NCBI GenBank assembly: GCA_900197625.1
Contig: FZLS01000012.1
Location: 1 to 50,884, forward strand
Direction: 5' to 3'
From: Rhodobacteraceae bacterium Water-Bin34
Lineage (GTDB): Bacteria > Pseudomonadota > Alphaproteobacteria > Rhodobacterales > Rhodobacteraceae
Length of the DNA stretch: 50,884 nt
Below, one piece after another: positions 18,701 through 23,863 of the stretch; the first letter of the stretch is position 1; every line of letters begins with the position of its first letter. Position numbers and translations under genes: made by a program. A model generated the notes under the pieces. That model made no database searches. It was not told where the DNA came from and saw only the letters and a list, made by a program, of their open reading frames with translations.

Positions 18701-20840
18701 CGTCTAATGCGAAGAACGCTTGACGTGTAAAGATCGAAAGTGAACCAATACCGTTAACACCAGCACCGTTTTTAGCAACGTATCCTGTACCGTTTTGAGT
18801 ACGAGGTGTGAAACCAAAACATAATACGTATGTATATAGTGAGTCAGTATCAAGTACTGCTCTATCTGCTAGAAGACAACCACCACCGCGGCCAACCAAT
18901 CTATTTGGGAAATCGTCAATCCCGATACTTTCCACTGTACCTGTACCACCACGTTGGGCATAAAGAATATCTCCAACATCTACATTACCTTTCAAGTTTC
19001 TGACATAGATTTGTCTGGCTGAATCAATATCATCAATATAAGATATAAATCCGCGAGCACCACTTGAGAAAGTAACTTCATCGTTAACTTCAAATTGATT
19101 TTGTGGGCTGTGGCCAACTTCCATGTAGAATTCGCGACCTAAATCGAGAATAGTACCTTTCGAGTTAAATGGATTTAGAGGTGGTTCAACATCTAAACGG
19201 TTGAAGTTTGAAAGCTGAGATGAATCTCGAATATATGGAGATCTTCTTAACAATGCACCTGGACGATATGCGATAGCAAATCCGCCTTCAGGTTGATCAA
19301 AGTTATCTACTTCAAAGTTCATATATGCAAAACCTTGAACATAACAACCAGATCCAACTAAAATACCGTTAGTTTGTTCGTAACCTGGCTTCTTCTGAAT
19401 TACTGTAGCGTACTGACCAGCAGTTGAAGTCATTGAACAATCATCAGGTAATACAATCGGTTCATCAACATAGTAGGTGCCTGGACCCACAGAAATATGT
19501 ACTGCGTTGTTTATGTCGTTACGATCTGGGTTACCACCTGCTTTTTGAATCGCAAGCTCTGATGCTCTAGCAAGGGTTCTGATTGGCTGTAGAATGCTTC
19601 CTGGATATCTATCATCGCCATCTGATGCTACGTGAATTTTAAGAGATTTTTCTGTTTTCTTAGAGAATTCATCGTACAATTGACGATAAGTCATTTTCTC
19701 TGTATCGCCAGTTTTGACGTTCTTTAGAGCAAAATAACTATCTTCATCAAGCATTGGCTCGAATGTTTTAGTAATATCCATATCGAAGTCAACAAGAGCA
19801 GATTCTTCGATTGTTGAATTAGAAACTACTGACTCTTCGATATCAGAATTTTTAATTGTTGATCTTTGTTGTACTAGATCTTCAGAGGTTGAACTTCCAA
19901 TTTGGATATTAGTTGCAACAACTTGGTCCATAGAACCAGTTAACTGAGCATCTTCTAATATTGGATTAGTGAATGTGTTATTATCACCAGTACCATTTGA
20001 GAAATCAGAGTTTGTAATTACAATGTTGTTAGCATTAGTATCGTAAATCTCACCATTTGAGAAGTTCGAATCAGTTATGTCTGTTGTAGTAATCGTATTG
20101 TTAGATAAAACAGTATCGTATATTTCGCCATTAGCGAATACTGAATTTGTAATGATTACATTATCTAAATCTGTATCTCTAATATCCGAATTAGAAATAT
20201 CGGTATCGACAATAGTTACATTGGATACTGCACTATCACTGATAGTACCATTTGAAAAATCGGTAGTAACAATTTGTGAGTTAGAGATAAACGCATCTTC
20301 AAGGATAAGTTCATCAATCTCGATGTTTGTAAGGATTAAGCCGTTTGCTGTACCTTGATCGATGGTAACATTATTATAGAATGAATCATCGATAGTAGAA
20401 TTTGTAAAGATATTATTGTTACCAGTCGAGTTGTTTAACTCAGATTGATCTACAATAGTATTTGTGAATACGTTATTATTACCAGTACCATCTGAGAAGT
20501 CAGAACCTACGATGGTTACGTTGGCAACTGCAGTGCCAGTCATTGTTCCGCCAGTAATATCGGAATCGTCTATAGCTGAATCGTTAATTGAACCGTCGTT
20601 AAATGTGTTACGATTCATTACGTTATCTTCAATTGTAGAGTTGAAGATTCTTACACCGGAAATCGATCCGCCAGTGATTGTTATTCTATCAAAAACTTCA
20701 TATTGTAAAGCTTGTACAAGTTCTTTTCTCGTAATGTTTTTAGTACCGTCATCACCCTGGATAAGGTTAACGATAACAAAAAGGTCTTCAGAGCGAGTAT
20801 TGGCACCTTTAATCGGACCTAATTCTGAAATCTTTGACAT
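9789..20840 (-). CDS. Giant mosaic virion protein with solenoid N-terminus and two interleaved repeat families (3683 aa)
   Basis: One uninterrupted frame of 11 kb. Residues 1-50 (MSKISELGPIKGANTRSEDL...) look like a conserved virion-attachment segment. Residues about 50-330 are short Asn/Asp/Ser repeats (SNGEIYDT, FTNSTIDDS) typical of a beta-solenoid. Residues about 390-720 resemble a pectate-lyase-like beta-helix region (DGDDRYPGSILQPIRTLARA, VGPGTYYV). After that, two families alternate: at least 11 helical units with (K/R)CxRDxG...DAxxxD, and about nine beta units (YDPxTGxM, IGxHxL, FxC, ending HTFVSA). The C-terminus is basic. It could be a giant tail fibre or a baseplate-linked adhesin. 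No catalytic site was recognised. An exact late promoter lies 41 nt upstream, and the site AAGGG precedes the ATG. Confidence 0.82.
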   Translation of the reverse strand: MSKISELGPIKGANTRSEDLFVIVNLIQGDDGTKNITRKELVQALQYEVFDRITITGGSISGVRIFNSTIEDNVMNRNTFNDGSINDSAIDDSDITGGTMTGTAVANVTIVGSDFSDGTGNNNVFTNTIVDQSELNNSTGNNNIFTNSTIDDSFYNNVTIDQGTANGLILTNIEIDELILEDAFISNSQIVTTDFSNGTISDSAVSNVTIVDTDISNSDIRDTDLDNVIITNSVFANGEIYDTVLSNNTITTTDITDSNFSNGEIYDTNANNIVITNSDFSNGTGDNNTFTNPILEDAQLTGSMDQVVATNIQIGSSTSEDLVQQRSTIKNSDIEESVVSNSTIEESALVDFDMDITKTFEPMLDEDSYFALKNVKTGDTEKMTYRQLYDEFSKKTEKSLKIHVASDGDDRYPGSILQPIRTLARASELAIQKAGGNPDRNDINNAVHISVGPGTYYVDEPIVLPDDCSMTSTAGQYATVIQKKPGYEQTNGILVGSGCYVQGFAYMNFEVDNFDQPEGGFAIAYRPGALLRRSPYIRDSSQLSNFNRLDVEPPLNPFNSKGTILDLGREFYMEVGHSPQNQFEVNDEVTFSSGARGFISYIDDIDSARQIYVRNLKGNVDVGDILYAQRGGTGTVESIGIDDFPNRLVGRGGGCLLADRAVLDTDSLYTYVLCFGFTPRTQNGTGYVAKNGAGVNGIGSLSIFTRQAFFALDGGQMTLNNSGSQFGDISMRARGSTVIIKPAQANDLNLISNTDFADTIDENQAEIIDNMIDYLTANTTTGFEGGPGLGYQGYNADKCFRDTGLIVDSASYDVATNSNYWGRLNGITYRSPISYVVISDQMTETVGSIEHIKADINHIFTNEQSGEVQTRLDRSLDETLNILQNGEEAAEDIIFANTGDTDAVAARELVQDNRNLIIDEFVDWIDNNDEFYAYDGDKCERDVKEYILPATKFDMLLDTNYNAVTTGLAYYVNTARTSLENQRNETVAAFERLRKTTDEIIQDDSPAGAVDAYASFNTIINALANSGKKYTPTKVTYDPETGRMVITIGTHDLTVGRYVNIAEGGVTFTCASDNFKTQISHPRKVDKAYLAALPIVAVSAKTITVNPGLGKANFEHRFVEAKDHAVSVIGDAITFSDNSSIDVNKRNARAGLQLNREFVQDYMMDWVDNEFYFYDSKKCHRDTEEYILPAVQRDVMLGTNYNSIQTGAAYRTKSGEVSVTDQLVETVGSINYLKAETADLVTNSIAEDRANKAFDEMTRLLNNNGKKYTPTNAVYTPTSGTTVLTIGSHDFQIGDSIFIEPNSLTFTCALDGNVTEHSYPTTEFINYTPTTASYDPATGEFSANIGTNALKAGDLVEFKPNSIVFTCALDGDITNHPAPESHHPFYKKQIVIDRVDGNTIHMNVGGVANGGGLHTFVSAETNAIQAEKRHPAYKKSIKISDRDATTITVNVGESSDTSVHTFVSATTNAIREGDMWTGTFTPETATYDPVSGDMELTIGNHDLPVGKWIEIAPESIVFSCDVGGVTGTDAAPLYDHPAYKEPVRVKAVTGNTITVNVGNANGHANNHTFVSATSDCIDANALFFSDPAKVLKAYTPTTADYDPVTGILDITIPGHDLTTDDHIELQPQSFAFSCAANGGGTDFSPRIGDWSYKLPLAITNVAGDVVTVYCGTAGTNTDTHTFVSADEGAVIKVAGSQQGVYASRILQKNKAYLQAEVDAYMNDNYFIYDKDKCMRDTGFILNAVARDIATDSNVNSIYVGKGYRIGTVGANNVVNNQLTETVGAITWLKDKIATEVLTDATAIARSNASFDEIIDIMSNGNAAADALVFGGQSVSIDAYAAKTALQNNKAFIQKEVIAWIAANHPGFTYDQAACERDLGIFVDTASWDLQHGGNAATVNNSRLYFENALPVLSDEEIVPTSGAYEFVSYLVGQIVRGETVTPLQGTETQVLTDEESFSPSNATYDPVTGVMVLTIGVHTFAIGDRISIDPNAITFQCAFNGGGTDSHPNANDPNLGKPYVITDIAAQTITVNAGSAGSNTDVHSFISATANSVRRATMADAYTATDIAYNHLTGVMTMTLGDRHRFVKGDHVIFDENAITFSCPTSDSDPTPINISHPRPTDPIFNKPVRIDSVTSTTITMQVGKAGVDKVHTFVSATTNGLRRSLGVSIASRAVNLFAQIGETLEQNDGTVPTVVEPVYKLTSNYPLKSESEAILGQKPKYQTEIIDHIYETFDGHGYEVTKCSRDVGYIVDAISEDLEYGGDTATVYNARYYFEGAVNTLPYYQREPSRLAFTHIADVMEKVVKNEINEPVFGSRFTPTNATYDPVTGIMVATIGTHTLTTDDYIWFTEGAITFSCDTGSGAQDHASPEAHHRFHHKPCPIIGVTGTTITMWVSAAGAYTGAHTFVSALTDGLSQVTGNLEMQNVTLDAADAATGLAAKNLAMIIANVVDDRLVVPDYTGSLDISVGQQTPRPLPVATGGPLMDPARTFARKTLQWNREFIQEEVVRFVRDNNYTYDEAKCARDVGFIIDAVARDVQTGSDYPSQYYGKAYRVGTALAQNVINEQLSETVEAIEYVQDDILPRLSGAALTRATNAFNNVINIMKNGTAGVTYDYGIANVGNSDAAATQGLTLNIPFLQEEAIAWIAQNHGSLVYDETKCRRDVGFLVEATAYDIRHGSNVAMRDFAKLYFENGINVGLPEAQRAPTAALYNHLAAVAEQVVLKQTVTPTTGNGVSQVTSGFGNVVGASGIEVELLIKIVADIITDDSLINLPQAREATITDAAATGYNFETEKDLILGRKEALGSSVVQYLNDKFAFLQYEEARCRRDTGYIVDAISHDIQYGGNAAMHGTAELYFKNAVNILPIDQRQATREAFEYMAKVVQHVVRNEPVEREIGNQFTPTSASYDPDSGIFTATLGTGHGLTAGDHVMIAPESIVFTCSLDGDIAEHPSPQLGDPYYGNPYYITSADATTITMQVGKVAYGKGGGAHTFVRASLNAISHVTGNHVKQEMPTIATRRPIATEAMNLALMLSKVSDDNSPSAIPARVEPFTNWIDADILAAKNVIDNNTVQMATDLQTYIYDTYNGISYSKEKCRRDVGTMIDALSHDVNYSTNYATVQTAGLYFVNAVSVLPADQRQQTARFFTELADTVEKIVVGGTVDTSISKHSSSTQVAVTAATAVEAEEVADLVRIVEDTIRRDSIDAIPAITEPDLSWVDADRIAAANSIDENLDELADDVTEFLKDTFTIVDYSKAKCRRDAGYILDAMSWDLNYGGNLATRWNANFYFWNNELRVPEDTREATAQAYRQLGYIVAQIVRGTYPGQVIRSELGTEVQSKQATDLGLIFYNALFYNDVNKLGPSIDPDFGWETDKTFKFAKDILGDNRTRIQREVQRFITSEYKFIDLPKTYRDAGNFLKVIQNDFRYTDPSLNPNNLYNVSGAGADQASRSFVGALFNIDAQHVFPVFNPPASFANWRNLRFKGTVVDAAARDALTDMKRWDAYIIPTNNNDNRYVGEIFHWTGVAWASVGQNNTDLLDAFTGAWTQMKTYINNNIAPDLTHRNMVTELIDNVIIDSVIRPNFLVFGSLVESIAHQFNGASAGVNRNALPLNFRNVGAAIGANASVLSENGGRIRWSGSDELNNQYFARGLKINGRTGRIEGRPFTSSVRKLARRASNSRASL
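10181..10188 (-). promoter_or_regulatory. Possible internal late promoter element TATAAATA
   Basis: An exact TATAAATA on the minus strand inside the 3' end of the 3683-aa gene, about 390 nt before the start of the 140-aa gene. It could boost expression of the 140-aa protein and the collagen fibre. The octamer also arises by chance in AT-rich coding sequence, and the distance to the next start is much longer than at the intergenic sites. Confidence 0.3.
10980..18480 (-). repeat. Two interleaved protein-coding repeat families inside the giant gene
   Basis: Helical units with a KCxRD signature occur near 18440, 18040, 17300, 15640, 15220, 14110, 13270, 12860, 12350, 11560 and 11060, with a degenerate one near 10610. 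Beta units that open with YTPT.ATYDP and close with HTFVSA lie between many of them, from about 17,750 down to 11,840. The repeats are diverged at DNA level, so they represent old duplication rather than recent tandem copying. Confidence 0.75.
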
Positions 20841-20880
20841 TTGATGATACCCTTATGTGTTATAGCTCGTTGTTTAACTT

Positions 20881-20888
20881 TATTTATA
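20881..20888 (-). promoter_or_regulatory. T4-type late promoter element TATAAATA
   Basis: Exact TATAAATA on the minus strand in the 74-nt gap between the ParB-like gene and the 3683-aa gene, about 41 nt upstream of the latter's ATG. Exact consensus and spacing both match the other late promoters in this window. Confidence 0.8.
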
Positions 20889-20914
20889 TAAAATAGGATG
20901 CGCAAACTTTGTTC

Positions 20915-21262
20915 TTAACTAATAAACTTTAGTGCCTGATGTTCCTCTATTACATAAACTCGTATATTACTACGACCGCTATTCTGTGCTTTTAATAATC
21001 TGTGCCGACCATCTATCATTCTATAAGGTTTATCTGCAGGATTTTTCATACCTTTAACTACTATACCTGCGAGATCTATGTCAGCTTGTTTGTATCGACT
21101 ATCTCTTGTTTCTATTGTTCTCGTTGTTTTGTGGCCTATATCATCTATATTTATCGAAATTGGTTCTATGTTTTTCAGCTTAACCCACTCATAGATTTTA
21201 CTACAATCTATTTGTGTTGGCACATTAAATAATTGCCAATCGCCGTCCATCATATGTATCAT
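20915..21262 (-). CDS. ParB-like nuclease-domain protein (115 aa)
   Basis: The core signature is at residues 80-105: YRMIDGRHRLLKAQNSG followed by a VYVI strand. This is the ParB/Srx-type motif (DGxHRLxAxxxxG...I.vyv) found in ParB N-terminal domains and in many small phage proteins. Residues 30-70 supply the preceding strand-helix (ISINIDDI...IVVKGMK). There is no helix-turn-helix and the protein is far shorter than partition ParB, so plasmid-type segregation is unlikely. The fold can bind nucleotides or act as a nuclease or kinase; which applies here is unknown. Its ATG overlaps the stop of the 2OG gene as ATGA. The next promoter lies downstream, so it is probably the last gene of its operon. 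Confidence 0.7.
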   Translation of the reverse strand: MIHMMDGDWQLFNVPTQIDCSKIYEWVKLKNIEPISINIDDIGHKTTRTIETRDSRYKQADIDLAGIVVKGMKNPADKPYRMIDGRHRLLKAQNSGRSNIRVYVIEEHQALKFIS

Positions 21263-21792
21263 CTTATAGAAAACCCAAAACTTAATCTATCTGTTTCCGA
21301 ACCCACGCAATGCCAAAGGAATGGTGGTTCGCCAGTTACTTCAAATAAACGACTTGTAAGTCCTTTATCATCATAATCTGTAATTACTTTTTCATCTTTT
21401 ATATATCTAAAAAAAGATTTGTCTGCTTCATTTGTCCAAGTTAAATAAAGTCTTTTACAAGGATCGTTCCTATTGGTATGCCATCCCATATATCCTGTTG
21501 GAGGATAATGAAAAAAGCCCGTGGCACGAACAACTTGTTTTGGAAATAGTTTTTGAATTAATTGCGTTATTTGTTGAGTAACTCCTAACCCTTCGAAACT
21601 TACCATATTAGTTTCGTTACTAATTGAGAGGTTTGAAGTGCTAAGATATTCTAGGGTTAACTTGTCAGCCCAATCTTTTACTGTTTTTGCTCCGGCTATT
21701 CTTGTATTTAAGAGCATATCTCTATAATTCTTCTCAATTATTTTTTCAGCTTCTATTTTAGTTTCATCCGGAAGATCAAACCTTATGCTCAT
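21259..21792 (-). CDS. 2-oxoglutarate/Fe(II) dioxygenase-like protein with an HxN variant site (177 aa)
   Basis: A C-terminal double-stranded beta-helix is suggested by the ordered motifs YPPTGYMGWHTN (residues 97-107), LYLTWTN, FFRY, and WHCVGSETDRLSFGFSIR (160-177). In 2OG-Fe(II) dioxygenases the metal is held by HxD...H, and an Arg about 8-10 residues later binds 2-oxoglutarate. Here the equivalents are H105, N107, H161 and R169, so the usual Asp is Asn. Proteins of this type are frequent next to fibre genes in marine phages and are suspected of hydroxylating virion proteins, but substrates are mostly unknown. It is coupled by ATGA overlaps to both neighbours. It may be active with a weakened site or be a structural relative. 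Confidence 0.72.
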   Translation of the reverse strand: MSIRFDLPDETKIEAEKIIEKNYRDMLLNTRIAGAKTVKDWADKLTLEYLSTSNLSISNETNMVSFEGLGVTQQITQLIQKLFPKQVVRATGFFHYPPTGYMGWHTNRNDPCKRLYLTWTNEADKSFFRYIKDEKVITDYDDKGLTSRLFEVTGEPPFLWHCVGSETDRLSFGFSIR

Positions 21793-22283
21793 GCTAGCTT
21801 AGGATTATATTTAGCTTCAAAATCAATGAAAGCGTTAGGAACTGCTTCATATGCAGTCCAATAGTCAGTAGCACGTGATAAATCAACAGTATTCGGTAAA
21901 TCTCTTAACTTTTGTTTATCAGCTTCAATTTCTGTAACAACATCATTTAAACCTTTTGTTAAGGCTCTCATCGCAAGTGTATCTAACATATTTAATGCCA
22001 TACCACGTTGGTTGCGTATTAAACCTAAAATATATACTTGAACAAGTTCCATATCCCATTCAACTCTTGAAGGCTTTTTAACATTATTAAATTTTAAATA
22101 TTCAGGCATACCAACCATAGACCAATCTTCACGACTTGAATTTTCGTCAATGTATGGTACTTCAACATAACCTGCACCTTTTGGTATTACTCCATCAGAA
22201 ATAAGTTTACTTACTTTTTGAGTAGTACTAATAACTGATACTTTTGGAGTATTTAATGGTGAATTGAAAAATATGGTTTTCAT
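21789..22283 (-). CDS. Probable tail/fibre assembly chaperone-like protein (164 aa)
   Basis: A mostly helical 164-residue protein. The N-terminal third is extended (PKVSVISTTQKVSKLI, then GAGYVEVPYID). The C-terminal half contains a long helix and the segment KQKLRDLPNTVDLSRATD followed by AVPNAF. The pattern LRDLP...D...A...P is typical of small tail-fibre assembly chaperones encoded beside fibre genes (Phage_TAC or tail_APC type). I base the call on that pattern and on the location directly downstream of a 458-aa fibre-like gene. It has its own AGAGAG-type ribosome binding site and overlaps the next gene by ATGA. No promoter consensus is visible in the short gap before it. Confidence 0.55.
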   Translation of the reverse strand: MKTIFFNSPLNTPKVSVISTTQKVSKLISDGVIPKGAGYVEVPYIDENSSREDWSMVGMPEYLKFNNVKKPSRVEWDMELVQVYILGLIRNQRGMALNMLDTLAMRALTKGLNDVVTEIEADKQKLRDLPNTVDLSRATDYWTAYEAVPNAFIDFEAKYNPKLA

Positions 22284-22297
22284 TTGTTATTCTCTCT

Positions 22298-23674
22298 TTA
22301 ATATAATATTGCGATATTAATTAATCGCGGGTTCACGGTTGTTATACCAAATGTAGCACCCGTATTGTTATCGTTACCGCCAAAGTGTTGATAATCAATA
22401 ATAGTTCTAGTAGCTTTAATAACGAATGAACTTGTAGTTTGTGATTGAACCCAAGCGTTATAGTTTGTAAATGCTTGTGTTACACCTTGAGCGTCACGCG
22501 CAGTAGAAGCCGTTACAGCAGTTTGTTTATCGTCTACGTTACCAATAACGATTGCATAATTATCATTACTTGTTGGTCTTCCGCCAGCAATATTAGATGG
22601 AATAGTTACAGTATAAGTACCAGTAGCACCTTTTGATACTGTTAAACCACCACCGCTTGAAAATACGGTCCCGTTTGCACCATCGAAACTAATATAACCT
22701 TTTACTAATTGAACAATACCTGTTAACTCTGAACCATCGCCAGTGAACTTATCTGCATCTACAGTCCCTGTTACTGTAGCGTCACCGGCTACTGTAAGAT
22801 CTCCATCAACGTCAACGTCGTTAAAAGTAACATCGTCATTTGTTCCAACGTCTTGACCAATAGTAATTACACCATCTACACCGTCATAAGATACTCCAAC
22901 TCCAGGACTTAATGATGCGATTGCTCTTGCTTCTGTAAAGTAAAGGTTGTCATCGCCTTCGCTTAAACTATCTGTGTCGTGATTTGTTAATGAACTTACT
23001 GTACCATTTACGTTACCAGTAAATGTTGCTGGTACGTTGGCAGCTGGTCCACCGTTTTCGAAAATTTTGTTTCCTGCTGGATGGTAAATATCACCTGTAA
23101 AATCACCAACAAAGGTACCAGTAAAATCACCACTTGCTCCTGTTTGTACAACAAGGTTATTTGCAGTAAGTATTCCTGGCACTGTTAAATTCGTACCAAT
23201 TTGAACATCAGCAGAAGTTACGAGACTTGGAACAGTTAATACGCCGGCAGTTGATAAAGAAAATTGACCGCCTCCGCCATTATTCATTTCAAAAGAAGAA
23301 TCGCCTCCAGCAGCGTAACCAATATCCCAATTCGTTTGGTTATCAGTAAATCTTGCTTTACCTCCGCCAGAAGCGAAGGCAATTGTTATTCCGATTGCAT
23401 CAGCAACTGGAGTAACACTAATTGGCGAGGCAAAAGAAACTGGAGTAGCTGGAGTCCTAGACTCAATTGTATCTGTGCTTACTTTAACTACACCAATTAG
23501 CTCGTTTGCAGTAAATTCTCCATTGAGAATTGCATCTCCGTCTGTGGTATCTGCCGTACCCGCTTGAGCAGTGATTGCAGAATCTCGGAAGATATTAACC
23601 ATCTCATTAGTTTTATCAAACCAATTTTGAAATGTTTGTGTCGTAGCTATGTTTTGAATATTTGGTTTGGCCAT
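22298..23674 (-). CDS. Tail-fibre-like virion protein (458 aa)
   Basis: The N-terminal 40 residues form a helical attachment segment (TFQNWFDKTNEMVNIF) seen at the start of several marine phage fibre proteins. The rest is Gly/Thr/Asn/Val-rich beta repeat, with lines such as DVDVDGDLTVAGDATVTG and FTGDGSELTGI that are classic for trimeric phage fibre shafts. The C-terminal 130 residues (after LVKGYISFDGANGTV) form a probable globular tip ending in VNPRLINIAILY. No chaperone domain of S74 type is present, which fits with a separate small chaperone encoded 14 nt downstream. It starts 1 nt after the coiled-coil gene. Receptor recognition is an inference. Confidence 0.75.
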   Translation of the reverse strand: MAKPNIQNIATTQTFQNWFDKTNEMVNIFRDSAITAQAGTADTTDGDAILNGEFTANELIGVVKVSTDTIESRTPATPVSFASPISVTPVADAIGITIAFASGGGKARFTDNQTNWDIGYAAGGDSSFEMNNGGGGQFSLSTAGVLTVPSLVTSADVQIGTNLTVPGILTANNLVVQTGASGDFTGTFVGDFTGDIYHPAGNKIFENGGPAANVPATFTGNVNGTVSSLTNHDTDSLSEGDDNLYFTEARAIASLSPGVGVSYDGVDGVITIGQDVGTNDDVTFNDVDVDGDLTVAGDATVTGTVDADKFTGDGSELTGIVQLVKGYISFDGANGTVFSSGGGLTVSKGATGTYTVTIPSNIAGGRPTSNDNYAIVIGNVDDKQTAVTASTARDAQGVTQAFTNYNAWVQSQTTSSFVIKATRTIIDYQHFGGNDNNTGATFGITTVNPRLINIAILY

Positions 23675-23863
23675 TTATCTCTTCTCTATTTTATCTACCC
23701 TATCGCTCAGTCTTTTCAAACAGGCTTTAGCTTCGTTAAGTTCGCTTTGTAATCTATCTACTTTTCTATATAATGCTCTTTCTGATTTATATTTATTAAG
23801 AGCTTGTATATCAGTATTTATTACTGCTCCGCTGTCATCTCGTACTAAAGCTGGCTTGATCAT
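23675..23863 (-). CDS. Small coiled-coil protein (62 aa)
   Basis: A 62-residue protein whose residues 25-60 form a heptad-patterned charged helix (LYRKVDRLQSELNEAK, then LKRLSDRVDKIEKR), predicting a coiled coil. The first 20 residues (MIKPALVRDDSGAVINTD) are extended. The ATG overlaps the stop of the 1786-aa gene by 4 nt (ATGA), and the stop is directly followed by the 458-aa fibre gene. Both indicate a genuine coupled gene. Small coiled-coil proteins at this location could be oligomerisation adaptors between the large baseplate protein and the fibre. No function is known to me. Confidence 0.7.
   Translation of the reverse strand: MIKPALVRDDSGAVINTDIQALNKYKSERALYRKVDRLQSELNEAKACLKRLSDRVDKIEKR

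Noticed and set aside
20915-21262. ParB-like protein as evidence for a plasmid-type partition system
   Set aside because: Too short, no ParA partner, no helix-turn-helix or parS-like sites seen.
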